Shown in pieces: positions 41,813 to 50,008 of a DNA stretch of 50,008 nt. Made by a program: the position numbers and the translations under genes. Under the pieces are notes generated by a model. The model was not told the origin of the DNA. It ran no database searches and saw only the letters and a program-made list of their open reading frames with translations. Position 1 is the stretch's first letter, and every line of letters starts with the position of its first letter. This DNA is from Lachnospiraceae bacterium (GTDB lineage: Bacteria > Bacillota > Clostridia > Lachnospirales > Lachnospiraceae): NCBI GenBank assembly GCA_024691565.1, contig JAILNN010000122.1, positions 1 to 50,008 of the forward strand, read 5' to 3'.

Positions 41813-43943
41813 TTAGACAAGTTTAACTTTTCTAATAAGGTTAATAAACTCAAAGTTATCCTTAGTCTGCTTATACATTCTAATAATCTTCTCTATAACA
41901 TCGTCACTATTCTTAGATAATGCAATAGCTCTTCTAACGAGAAGTGAAGCTTCCATCTCATCCTGTCTTAAAAGTAAGTCCTCTCTTCTTGTGCTAGACT
42001 TAGTAAAGTCGATTGCAGGGAAGAGTCTCTTTTCAGAAAGGCTTCTATCAAGAACTAGTTCCATATTACCAGTACCCTTAAATTCCTCGAAAACAACATC
42101 GTCCATCTTACTTCCAGTATCAACAAGTGCTGTAGCAAGAATTGTAAGGCTACCACCCTCTCTCATATTTCTAGCGGCACCAAAGAACTTCTTAGGCATA
42201 TGAAGAGCGGCTGGATCTAAACCACCACTAAGAGTACGTCCACTTGGAGTAACTGTAAGGTTATAAGCTCTAGCAAGTCGTGTAATACTATCCATAAGGA
42301 TAATAACATCTTCACCCTGCTCAACGAGTCTTTTTGCTCTCTCAATAACCATTTCAGAAACTCTCTTATGGTTCTCAGGAAGCTCATCAAAGGTTGAATA
42401 AATAACTTCAACATTATTACCCATGATAGATTCCTTAATATCAGTTACTTCTTCAGGTCTCTCATCAATAAGAAGCACAATAATATGCATCTTAGGATAA
42501 TTATGTTTAATAGATTTAGCAACTTGTTTAATAAGTGTTGTCTTACCAGTCTTTGGCTGAGAAACGATCATTCCTCTCTGTCCCATACCAATTGGAGAAA
42601 TAATGTCCATCATCCTCATGGCAATTGAGCACCCTGGAGTCTCAAGTCTGATTCTTTCATCAGGAAAGATAGGTGTCAAATTATCAAATTTAGCTCTATT
42701 AACAAACTCTTCAGGCTTATGACCATTAATATCACTAATATAAAGAAGAGCTGAAAACTTCTCATTCATATTTTTAATTCTGATATTACCCTTGATAATA
42801 TCACCTGTTCTAAGATTCCACTTTCTAATCATAGAAGGTGAAACATAAACATCATTTGTACCAGGAAGATAATTATCACATCTGATGAAACCATATCCAT
42901 CAGCCATAACCTCTAAGATACCTTCCTTTGTCTCACCACTATCAAGAGCCTTAATATCTAATGGATTGATAGGCTTTGTATCCTGTGGCATTTCATTTCT
43001 ATGTGTATCAGCCTCCTGCGCATTAACGCGAGCTGCTGGTTTAGAAACATTTCCTTCAGCCCTGTCATTTACATAACCATGCTGCTGGGCATTTCTGTCA
43101 TTGCGACCATATTCATTATTTCTTTGATAATCATTTCTCTGATAATCATTACGTCCAAAATCATTTCTTTGATAATCGTTGCGCTGAAAATCATTCTTCT
43201 GATAATCATTTTTCTGATAATTTCCACGCTGATAATCATTGCGATATCCACCACGCTGATAATCATTACGGTAATTACCTCTATTATTATTGTTCGCATT
43301 ATTCTGAGAATAATTTGAATTATTATATCCACCACTATTATTAGCAGAATTATTTCCCGAATAATTATTGTAGTTACTGCTGTAGCCACCATTATAGCTA
43401 TTATTCGAACTTCCAGAATTTGTATTCCCATAATTATTTGAATATGGATTGCTTCCAGAAGCTGAATAACCGCTACTGTAACCACCATTATTATTGTATC
43501 CACTATTATTGGAATTATTATATCCACTATTGCTATAGCCACCATTACTTGCATTGCTGGCATTATTATAATTATAACCAGAGTTATTAAAACTAAAGCC
43601 ATCCTTATTCTTATCAGTCTTATTATCTGTTTTTACTGATGGAGAAGCATCTGAAACCCCTTTGGTAACAGTCTTTGAAAATGATGATTCCTGAGATACA
43701 TCAGATTTTGATTCAGCAGAACTCTTCTTTGTCTTCTCGTTTTTTGGCTTCTCTTCAGAAACCTTTTCTGCAGAACTCTTTTTCTTACGTGTACTACTCT
43801 TAGTACTTGGTGCTGCCGCCGCTTCACTCTCTTTAAGCTTTTCAATAAGCTCATTTTTCTTAAGTCTGGATACACCCTTAAGGCCCCTATTCTTAGCTTC
43901 TTCCTTCAATTCAACTAATGACATACTATCAAATAAAGCCATA
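41813..43943 (-). CDS. rho: Transcription termination factor Rho with extended low-complexity (prion-like) N-terminal insertion
   Basis: Start [23 protein letters not shown] at 43943 with RBS aggagg at 43949-43954. Rho-N, CSD ([26 protein letters not shown]), ATPase ([16 protein letters not shown]). ORF-track N-terminal extension to 44089 is spurious. Confidence 0.96.
43085..43605 (-). repeat. Low-complexity coding repeat in rho (N/G/Y/S-rich, then QRNDY-type pentads)
   Basis: Repeated 15-nt unit tgataatcatttctc and variants on + strand; protein ...[84 protein letters not shown]. Confidence 0.88.
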
Positions 43944-44237
43944 AAAATCCTCCTAAATAAATATAAAAAAATAATCGACGAAATATAGTTTTTTTCTTTT
44001 GAAAAATAAAAATAAAATAAAAATATAATATAAACTTTAATATATACGAATACATAAATGATATATGAATAATATAAATTAAAAGTCATTGGAATATCAG
44101 CGATGTGCTGTATGAACTAAAAGAATTTAATATAATTTCTTCAAGCAACTTCATTATAAATCTATTAATTCATTTTGTAAAGTTTAATTAAGATGAAAAT
44201 AAATCACTAAATATATGAATTTATATAGAGTTTTTAT

Positions 44238-44266
44238 TTGTAATGTAATTATTATTGTGTTAATAT
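44238..44266 (+). promoter_or_regulatory. Putative sigma-A promoter of malic enzyme (TTGTAA-N17-TAATAT)
   Basis: -35 44238-44243, -10 44261-44266, 17-nt spacer. Confidence 0.5.
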
Positions 44267-44301
44267 AAAGTGCAAAATTTAATAGAAAGAGGAAATTGAC
44301 C

Positions 44302-45456
44302 ATGAATCCATATGAAGAAGCATTAAAAATGCACAAAGAACTTGTTGGAAAGGTTGAAACCGTTTCAAAGGTAAAGGTAGACACTGCAGAAAAGCTTTCA
44401 GTTGCTTACACACCAGGCGTTGCAGAGCCTTGTAGAGAAATCGCAAAGGATAAAGATCTTGCCTACACCTACACAATAAAAGCAAATACTATCGCAGTTG
44501 TTTCTGACGGAAGCGCTGTTCTCGGTCTTGGAAATATCGGACCTCACGCAGCAATGCCTGTAATGGAAGGAAAAGCAGTTTTATTCAAGGAATTTGGTGG
44601 AGTAAACGCCTTCCCTATTTGTCTTGATACTCAGGATACTGATGAAATCGTTGAAACTGTTAAAAGAATCGCTCCTGCATTCGGAGGAATTAACTTAGAA
44701 GATATTTCAGCACCTAGATGTTTTGAAATCGAAGAAAGATTAAAGAAGGAATTAGATATCCCTGTATTCCATGATGATCAGCATGGAACTGCTATCGTTG
44801 TACTCGCAGGAATTATCAATGCCTTAAAGATTGTTAAGAAAGAAAAGGCTGATTGTAAGGTTGTAATCAGCGGCGCTGGTTCAGCAGGAATCGCAATAGC
44901 AAAACTTCTTTTAAGTGATGGATTTAAGAATGTTATCGTTTGCGACAGCGAAGGAATTATTAGCGAAAACTCACGCAAGCTTAACTTCGCAAAAGAAGAA
45001 ATGATTAGAATTTCAAATCCTAACCATGAAACAGGAACACTTAAGGACGCTCTTGTAAACGCTGATATCTTTATCGGTGTATCAGCTCCAGGTGTTGTTG
45101 ATGAAGAAATGGCAAGCAAGATGAATAAAGATGCAATCGTATTTGCAATGTCAAATCCTGTACCAGAAATCATGCCAGATGTAGCAAAGAAAGCTGGAGC
45201 AAGAATCATCGGAACAGGACGTTCTGACTTCCCTAACCAGGTTAATAACGTAATTGCATTCCCAGGAATCTTTAAGGGTGCACTTGAAGGAAGAGCTAAA
45301 CAAATCACAGAAGAAATGAAACTCGCTGCTGCCTATGCAATTGCAGGACTTATTTCAGATGAAGAACTTAATGAAGACTATATCATCCCACATGCCTTCG
45401 ATGATAAGGTTTGTGATGCTGTTGCTCAGGTTGTAAAGGATAATATTAGAGACTAA
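44302..45456 (+). CDS. NAD(P)-dependent malic enzyme (malate dehydrogenase, oxaloacetate-decarboxylating)
   Basis: ORF 386 aa; VAYTPGVAEPCREIAKD, GLGNIGPHAAMPVMEGKAVLFKEFGGV, FHDDQHGTAIV. ATG at 44302 with RBS agagga preferred over TTG 44296. Confidence 0.95.
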   Translation: MNPYEEALKMHKELVGKVETVSKVKVDTAEKLSVAYTPGVAEPCREIAKDKDLAYTYTIKANTIAVVSDGSAVLGLGNIGPHAAMPVMEGKAVLFKEFGGVNAFPICLDTQDTDEIVETVKRIAPAFGGINLEDISAPRCFEIEERLKKELDIPVFHDDQHGTAIVVLAGIINALKIVKKEKADCKVVISGAGSAGIAIAKLLLSDGFKNVIVCDSEGIISENSRKLNFAKEEMIRISNPNHETGTLKDALVNADIFIGVSAPGVVDEEMASKMNKDAIVFAMSNPVPEIMPDVAKKAGARIIGTGRSDFPNQVNNVIAFPGIFKGALEGRAKQITEEMKLAAAYAIAGLISDEELNEDYIIPHAFDDKVCDAVAQVVKDNIRD

Positions 45457-45498
45457 TCTAAGCCGTATTAACAAATTAAAATTATATATTTAATTACA

Positions 45499-45538
45499 AA
45501 AGGCCGGTTTCCTTAACTAAAGGGTACCGACCTTTTTT
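45499..45538 (+). terminator. Rho-independent terminator, possibly bidirectional (convergent genes)
   Basis: AAAGGCCGGTTTCCTTaactaAAGGGTACCGACCTTTTTT. Confidence 0.8.
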
Positions 45539-45554
45539 ATTTAAGTATTATGTT

Positions 45555-46142
45555 TTATGCCTTTTTCATAATTAGGTTAAGCCACTTCTCACTCTCTCTA
45601 CCAGGTCTTGCATCGCTTGTAACCCAAAGTTCAGTGATACTAAGTTCTTTAAACTCTTCTAAAAAGCTCTTAAAACTCTCCTCTGTAAAATCAATGAAGT
45701 ATCTTCCATTTCTGACGCCCTCAAAATCACCATACTTAAAGGAAGTATAAAAATATCCTCCCGTCTTAATAGCCTTAATGATTTTAATAAATACTTCTTT
45801 TAGTTTATCCTTTGGTAAGTGTAAAATCGAAGAACAAGCCCAAATACCATCATATAAATCTTCATCATTTAAATCCAGAAAATCCATATGTGTAACAAAA
45901 ATCCCTGTATTCTTACTAGCGATTTCACAAAGCTTTTTTGAGCCATCAATAGCCTTAACTCTAAATCCACTTTCAAGAAAATACTTAGCATCTCTCCCAG
46001 AGCCACACCCAAAATCTAATATATATGCATCCTCTTTCATAAGAGCCTTAAACTTATCCTGCACATCTCTAAATTTAACATCCAAGGTCTGACTAGCAAA
46101 TACTTCAGCATTATCTTCATAGTATTCAATCGTATTATTCAT
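45555..46142 (-). CDS. Class I SAM-dependent methyltransferase
   Basis: ORF 195 aa; YILDFGCGSGRDAKYF motif I. Confidence 0.9.
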   Translation of the reverse strand: MNNTIEYYEDNAEVFASQTLDVKFRDVQDKFKALMKEDAYILDFGCGSGRDAKYFLESGFRVKAIDGSKKLCEIASKNTGIFVTHMDFLDLNDEDLYDGIWACSSILHLPKDKLKEVFIKIIKAIKTGGYFYTSFKYGDFEGVRNGRYFIDFTEESFKSFLEEFKELSITELWVTSDARPGRESEKWLNLIMKKA

Positions 46143-46160
46143 AATTCAAAAATCTCTTAA

Positions 46161-47387
46161 TTATTTAACAATAACCTTAACAAACTTCTTCTTGCCTCTC
46201 TTAATAACTACGCCTTCACCTGATAACTGCTCCTTAGTTAAAGTCATCTTAACATCAGTTACAGCTTCGCCATCAAGATTTACACCACCCTGCTCAACAT
46301 TTCTTCTAGCATCCTTATTTGAAGAAGCAAGACCAGCCTTAACCATAACAGAAAGAATACCAATCTGACCATCATTAAAGTCCTCATCAGTAAGCTCACA
46401 CTCAGGCATATTTGCAGCATTTCCAGAAGCAAAAAGCGCCTTAGAAGCATCTCTTGACTTAATAGCCTCTTCTTCACCATGAACAAGCTTAGTAAGCTCA
46501 TAAGCAAGAATATCCTTAGCCTGATTTAACTCGCTACCTTCCCATTTCTCCATTTCCTTAATCTCATCTAAAGAAAGGAATGTAAGCATCTTAAGACATT
46601 TAATAACATCAGCATCATTAACATTTCTCCAATACTGATAGAAATCAAAAGGAGAAGTCTTATTTGGATCAAGCCAAACAGCACCATTTGCAGTCTTACC
46701 CATCTTCTTTCCTTCAGAATTCATAAGAAGGGTAATTGTCATAGCATATGCATCCTTACCAAGTTTTCTTCTAATAAGCTCAGTACCACCAAGCATATTA
46801 CTCCACTGATCATCTCCACCAAACTGCATATTACATCCATATTCCTTGAAAAGATGATAAAAGTCATATGACTGCATAATCATATAGTTAAACTCTAAGA
46901 AAGAAAGTCCCTTTTCCATTCTCTGCTTATAGCACTCAGCTCTAAGCATGTTATTAACTGAGAAATGAGGTCCAACATCTCTTAAAACCTCAATATAATT
47001 AAGCTTTAAAAGCCAATCAGCATTATTAACCGCAATAGCCTTATTTTCACCTTCAAAGTTAATGAATCTCTCCATCTGCTTCTTAAAGCACTCACAGTTA
47101 TGCTCAATAGTTTCAGGAGTCATCATTGAACGCATATCTGTTCTACCAGAAGGATCACCAATATAACCTGTTCCACCACCAAGTAAAACGAATGGCTGAT
47201 TTCCTGCCATCTGAAGTCTCTTCATAAGACAAAGTGCCATAAAGTGACCAACATGAAGTGAATCTGCAGTAGGGTCAAAACCAATATAGAACTTAGCCTT
47301 ACCACCGTTAATAAGTTCTCTGATTTCACTTTCATCAGTAACCTGGGCGATTAACCCTCTTTCAACTAACTCTTCATAAATTTCCAT
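46161..47387 (-). CDS. tyrS: Tyrosyl-tRNA synthetase
   Basis: ORF 408 aa; IGFDPTADSLHVGHF (HIGH-like), KMGKTANGAVWLD (KMSKS-like), C-terminal S4 domain. Confidence 0.97.
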   Translation of the reverse strand: MEIYEELVERGLIAQVTDESEIRELINGGKAKFYIGFDPTADSLHVGHFMALCLMKRLQMAGNQPFVLLGGGTGYIGDPSGRTDMRSMMTPETIEHNCECFKKQMERFINFEGENKAIAVNNADWLLKLNYIEVLRDVGPHFSVNNMLRAECYKQRMEKGLSFLEFNYMIMQSYDFYHLFKEYGCNMQFGGDDQWSNMLGGTELIRRKLGKDAYAMTITLLMNSEGKKMGKTANGAVWLDPNKTSPFDFYQYWRNVNDADVIKCLKMLTFLSLDEIKEMEKWEGSELNQAKDILAYELTKLVHGEEEAIKSRDASKALFASGNAANMPECELTDEDFNDGQIGILSVMVKAGLASSNKDARRNVEQGGVNLDGEAVTDVKMTLTKEQLSGEGVVIKRGKKKFVKVIVK

Positions 47388-47492
47388 GATATAACCTCCA
47401 TTTTTATTGTGATTGAAAATTTAAATGTTCAAACAAAAAGTTTTCATATATAAACCTAAGTTCTATTTAAATCATAATCTAAAACTTAAGTT

Positions 47493-47835
47493 AAAAAAGC
47501 CCCCATATCAAATCAATGATATGAGGGCATTATATGCGGTACCACCTCAACTTTAAGTATTTCTCACAAAATACTCCTTAGTAAATGTCGGAACTTGAAA
47601 TTTGAATTATGTAAAATTCAATTACACAAATCTTAATTACATAAAAAATCAACTTCTTAACATCCTGTGCTTTAACGGACACCTCCGACTAACCCTACCT
47701 CTTATCAAAAATCAAAGCCTTCAGGCAGCTTCTCCAGACTGTATTCATACGCATTTCCTTTAAAGCCTTTCACCAACCGGCTCTTCTCTGAAAAGTTCAT
47801 TACGCACTACTCTTTTCCTTCAACGAATTTAAATA
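47493..47835 (-). promoter_or_regulatory. T-box leader (tyrosine, UAC specifier) controlling tyrS
   Basis: Minus strand: T-box sequence AGGTGGTACCGC (about 47535-47547), specifier region GAATACAGTCTGGAGAAGCTGCC, terminator GCCCTCATATCATTGATTTGATATGGGGGCTTTTTT at 47493-47527. Confidence 0.92.
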
Positions 47836-47866
47836 TTCAATTAAAATCAAATCTAAAACAGCATTG

Positions 47867-47895
47867 AGTTTAACATAATATTTTTAAATGGTCAA
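47867..47895 (-). promoter_or_regulatory. Sigma-A promoter for T-box/tyrS (TTGACC-N17-TAAACT)
   Basis: -35 at 47890-47895, -10 at 47867-47872, 17-nt spacer. Confidence 0.65.
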
Positions 47896-47901
47896 TATTA
47901 T

Positions 47902-49335
47902 TTATAATAAATTACAAACAACCAAACTCACTGCTCCACAAATAAGAATAATTGCAAAATCTGGTAACTTTTTAATCCTCTTAAGTAAAAGTATTAAAGC
48001 CACAATCAAAGCAGTAAACACTAGTATTATTGGCAAATTTAAAGCACAACCCTCAACTAAAATCTGCTGCATCTGATAGAAAAGTCCAAGACCTGTACTA
48101 ACAAGCAATCCACCAACGATAGGCTTGATACACTTTCCAAGAAGTTCAAAAATAGTAAGTTTTTCAAACATATCATAAACGTACATAACAGCACAAAGTA
48201 CAGCTCCTGAAGCAGAAATAGCAACAAAGAAACCAGCAAGCGCAACCAAAACTCCAATAAGTGCACTACCTGTAGCATTAAGGCCTTGATAATAACCGAC
48301 ACCCGCAAGCATCTTAGTTAATATCGAACCAGGTAAGGCATTAACAACAGGAAGTAACTGAGAATATAATTGAGATTCATGAATTTCAATATTCTCAAAC
48401 AAACTCTGAGCAACCGTAAGATAGGCCTCTCCACCACCAAATGAAATAACTGATGAAGCATACCCCTTTCCTAGGTAAGCAAGAGCTCCTGTACTAAGAA
48501 GAATCGCCGGAATTGAACCAATAACCATAAATAACAATAGGCCAACTTCTTCCTTAATAACCTTAATAAATTTTGATTTAGCTTTAATCTTCTCACCTTG
48601 AAAGCTTCTTCTAATACCATCAACGGAAACCAAAGCCATAATCACATAAATAACATATAAAACATATTTATTACTAATAATTTGGGATTTACCAACACAT
48701 AGAATATATACACAGCAAACCACAGAATCAATAACAAATTGAAGCTTAGTCATCTTCTTTCCTGTAGAAAAGATAACGAAGAATGAAATAAGCAAAACAT
48801 GGACTGTGCTAATATCAAAAAGCGGCGTACGCTCAATACCAAAAATCTTATAAATCTCACCACCAAAGGTAAGAATAACTATTAGAAGCGTAATCATCAG
48901 TCGCTTCAGTTTCATACTAGTCAGTTCATATTGATCCCATATTTTTTTATTATACATAAACAGCAGATACATAATATAAACCGAAATACCAACTGATGCA
49001 TACTTAACCTGCGTAATAGCCTCACCGCTAAAACTAGAAAAAACAATAATAAGGAGTAAGGTCGCAAGCACACCTGGTGTAGCAATACAAATCGGAGCAA
49101 GAATCAACCCTAAAACTCCACCAACTTCCTTACCAAGAGCAACCGCAATCTCAACAGGCAAGGCACCAGGGGTAATATTAGCAGCAACAATAAACTTGTT
49201 GTACTGCTTCTGTGTAACTAATTTATGTTTCTTAACAACTTCCTTTTCAATTACAGGAACAAGGGCATTACCTCCACCGAAGCCAATACAACCAACCTTA
49301 AACAAAGATAGAAGTAACTTTCCTAATTTATTCAT
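47902..49335 (-). CDS. Chromate transporter family (CHR) protein, two-domain
   Basis: ORF 493 aa in track; start MNKLGKLLLSLFKVGCIGFGGGNALVPVIEKEVV at 49335; second half ...YASSVISFGGGEAYLTV repeats the FGGG motif. Confidence 0.88.
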   Translation of the reverse strand: MNKLGKLLLSLFKVGCIGFGGGNALVPVIEKEVVKKHKLVTQKQYNKFIVAANITPGALPVEIAVALGKEVGGVLGLILAPICIATPGVLATLLLIIVFSSFSGEAITQVKYASVGISVYIMYLLFMYNKKIWDQYELTSMKLKRLMITLLIVILTFGGEIYKIFGIERTPLFDISTVHVLLISFFVIFSTGKKMTKLQFVIDSVVCCVYILCVGKSQIISNKYVLYVIYVIMALVSVDGIRRSFQGEKIKAKSKFIKVIKEEVGLLLFMVIGSIPAILLSTGALAYLGKGYASSVISFGGGEAYLTVAQSLFENIEIHESQLYSQLLPVVNALPGSILTKMLAGVGYYQGLNATGSALIGVLVALAGFFVAISASGAVLCAVMYVYDMFEKLTIFELLGKCIKPIVGGLLVSTGLGLFYQMQQILVEGCALNLPIILVFTALIVALILLLKRIKKLPDFAIILICGAVSLVVCNLL

Positions 49336-49536
49336 AAATAATCCTCTTTCTATACCATAAATTCTATACCTAAGAGCTTGCATTTACGCCCTTTCGTAGA
49401 ATCGCTTGCTATTCTAACATGTTTCTTTTTTATTTACCACATATATTTATTTCAACTAAAATCGATATATAATAATAGTGATATATATGTACATATAAAC
49501 ATATTATAAATGATATATATTGAGAATTCTAAAAAT

Positions 49537-50008
49537 CTAGTACTCTATTTCAAAATGTAATTTCCCAGCTTCAATTATATCTCCTCTTCTAATTTCAAAG
49601 TCCTCATTTTCTTGAATCTTCTCTCCATTTACAATTATTCCATTTGATGAATTTAAATCCTTAATATATAACCTGTTCGCCTTAAGTTTTAATGAGCCAT
49701 GCTTCATACTCATATACTTACTCTTAATTTGAAAATCACAATAAGAGGCTCGTCCAAAAGTAATTGTTGAATTCATATTAATTGACGAAGTATATTTCAA
49801 ATCAAACTCCTTAATATTTAAAGTAATACTATCAAATCTATCATTCCTTTCTTTAATATCCCAGCTTTCTTTACTATCCGAGCGTTCATTATTAAACAAT
49901 CCCTTCCTTCCTAAAGAATCTTTACTTAACCTATTATTAAGAGCATCATCATTAATCAAAGCATCATTAATAGCATTATCACCTAAAAATCTATAAAACT
50001 TCTCTAAA
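49537..50008 (-). CDS. FHA-domain protein, C-terminal portion (5' end outside window)
   Basis: FGRASYCDFQIKSKYMSMKHGSLKLKANRLYIKDLNSSNGIIVNG is a canonical FHA core. Frame stays open upstream of the called start (49959) to the window edge (...LEKFYRFLGDNAINDALINDDALNN). Confidence 0.85.
   Translation of the reverse strand, partial: LEKFYRFLGDNAINDALINDDALNNRLSKDSLGRKGLFNNERSDSKESWDIKERNDRFDSITLNIKEFDLKYTSSINMNSTITFGRASYCDFQIKSKYMSMKHGSLKLKANRLYIKDLNSSNGIIVNGEKIQENEDFEIRRGDIIEAGKLHFEIEY

Noticed and set aside
43001-43602. Overlapping Ile/Met-rich ORFs on both strands (43001..43318 +, 43069..43602 -)
   Set aside because: Out-of-frame readings of the repetitive rho insertion; low-complexity artefacts.
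43944-44089. Hydrophobic N-terminal extension of the rho ORF (MTFNLYYSYIIYVFVY...)
   Set aside because: Upstream of a clear RBS and the conserved start [15 protein letters not shown]-rich intergenic translation.
44778-45308. 176-aa ORF antisense to malic enzyme
   Set aside because: Fully inside a well-supported plus-strand gene; no recognisable family and typical of codon-bias antisense ORFs.
49390-49430. Short hairpin TAGAAT-cgcttgct-ATTCTA with T-rich flank upstream of the chromate transporter
   Set aside because: Only a 6-bp AT-rich stem; too weak to call a terminator or attenuator.
1-50008. CRISPR arrays, prophage, transposases, tRNA or rRNA genes
   Set aside because: No regularly spaced repeats with unique spacers, no phage or transposase proteins, and no recognisable tRNA/rRNA sequence seen on inspection.

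Overview
AT-rich, almost entirely minus-strand window from a Firmicute. Gene content suggests a Lachnospiraceae member, possibly of the Butyrivibrio/Pseudobutyrivibrio group (inference only). Most of it is housekeeping: uvrA, uvrC, mfd, radA, clpC, pth, hprK, ftsH, rho, tyrS with a Tyr T-box leader, and malic enzyme. An energy-converting [NiFe]-hydrogenase operon (echABCDEF) is followed by hypCDE-hypA-[diguanylate cyclase]-hypB. Points for a second look: (1) FtsH fused in one open frame to a complete Cof-type HAD phosphatase. (2) A tandem two-copy, highly structured ~150-170 bp element between hypE and hypA, in which one hairpin is kept as a hairpin although its sequence differs between copies. 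(3) A Rho factor with a long Asn/Gly/Tyr-rich, prion-like insertion containing QRNDY-type repeats. (4) A LacI-type sensor-GGDEF protein inside the hydrogenase maturation operon. (5) An EchF-like polyferredoxin with two di-cluster modules. (6) A partial GH5 endoglucanase missing from the ORF track, preceded by a terminator-like structured leader.
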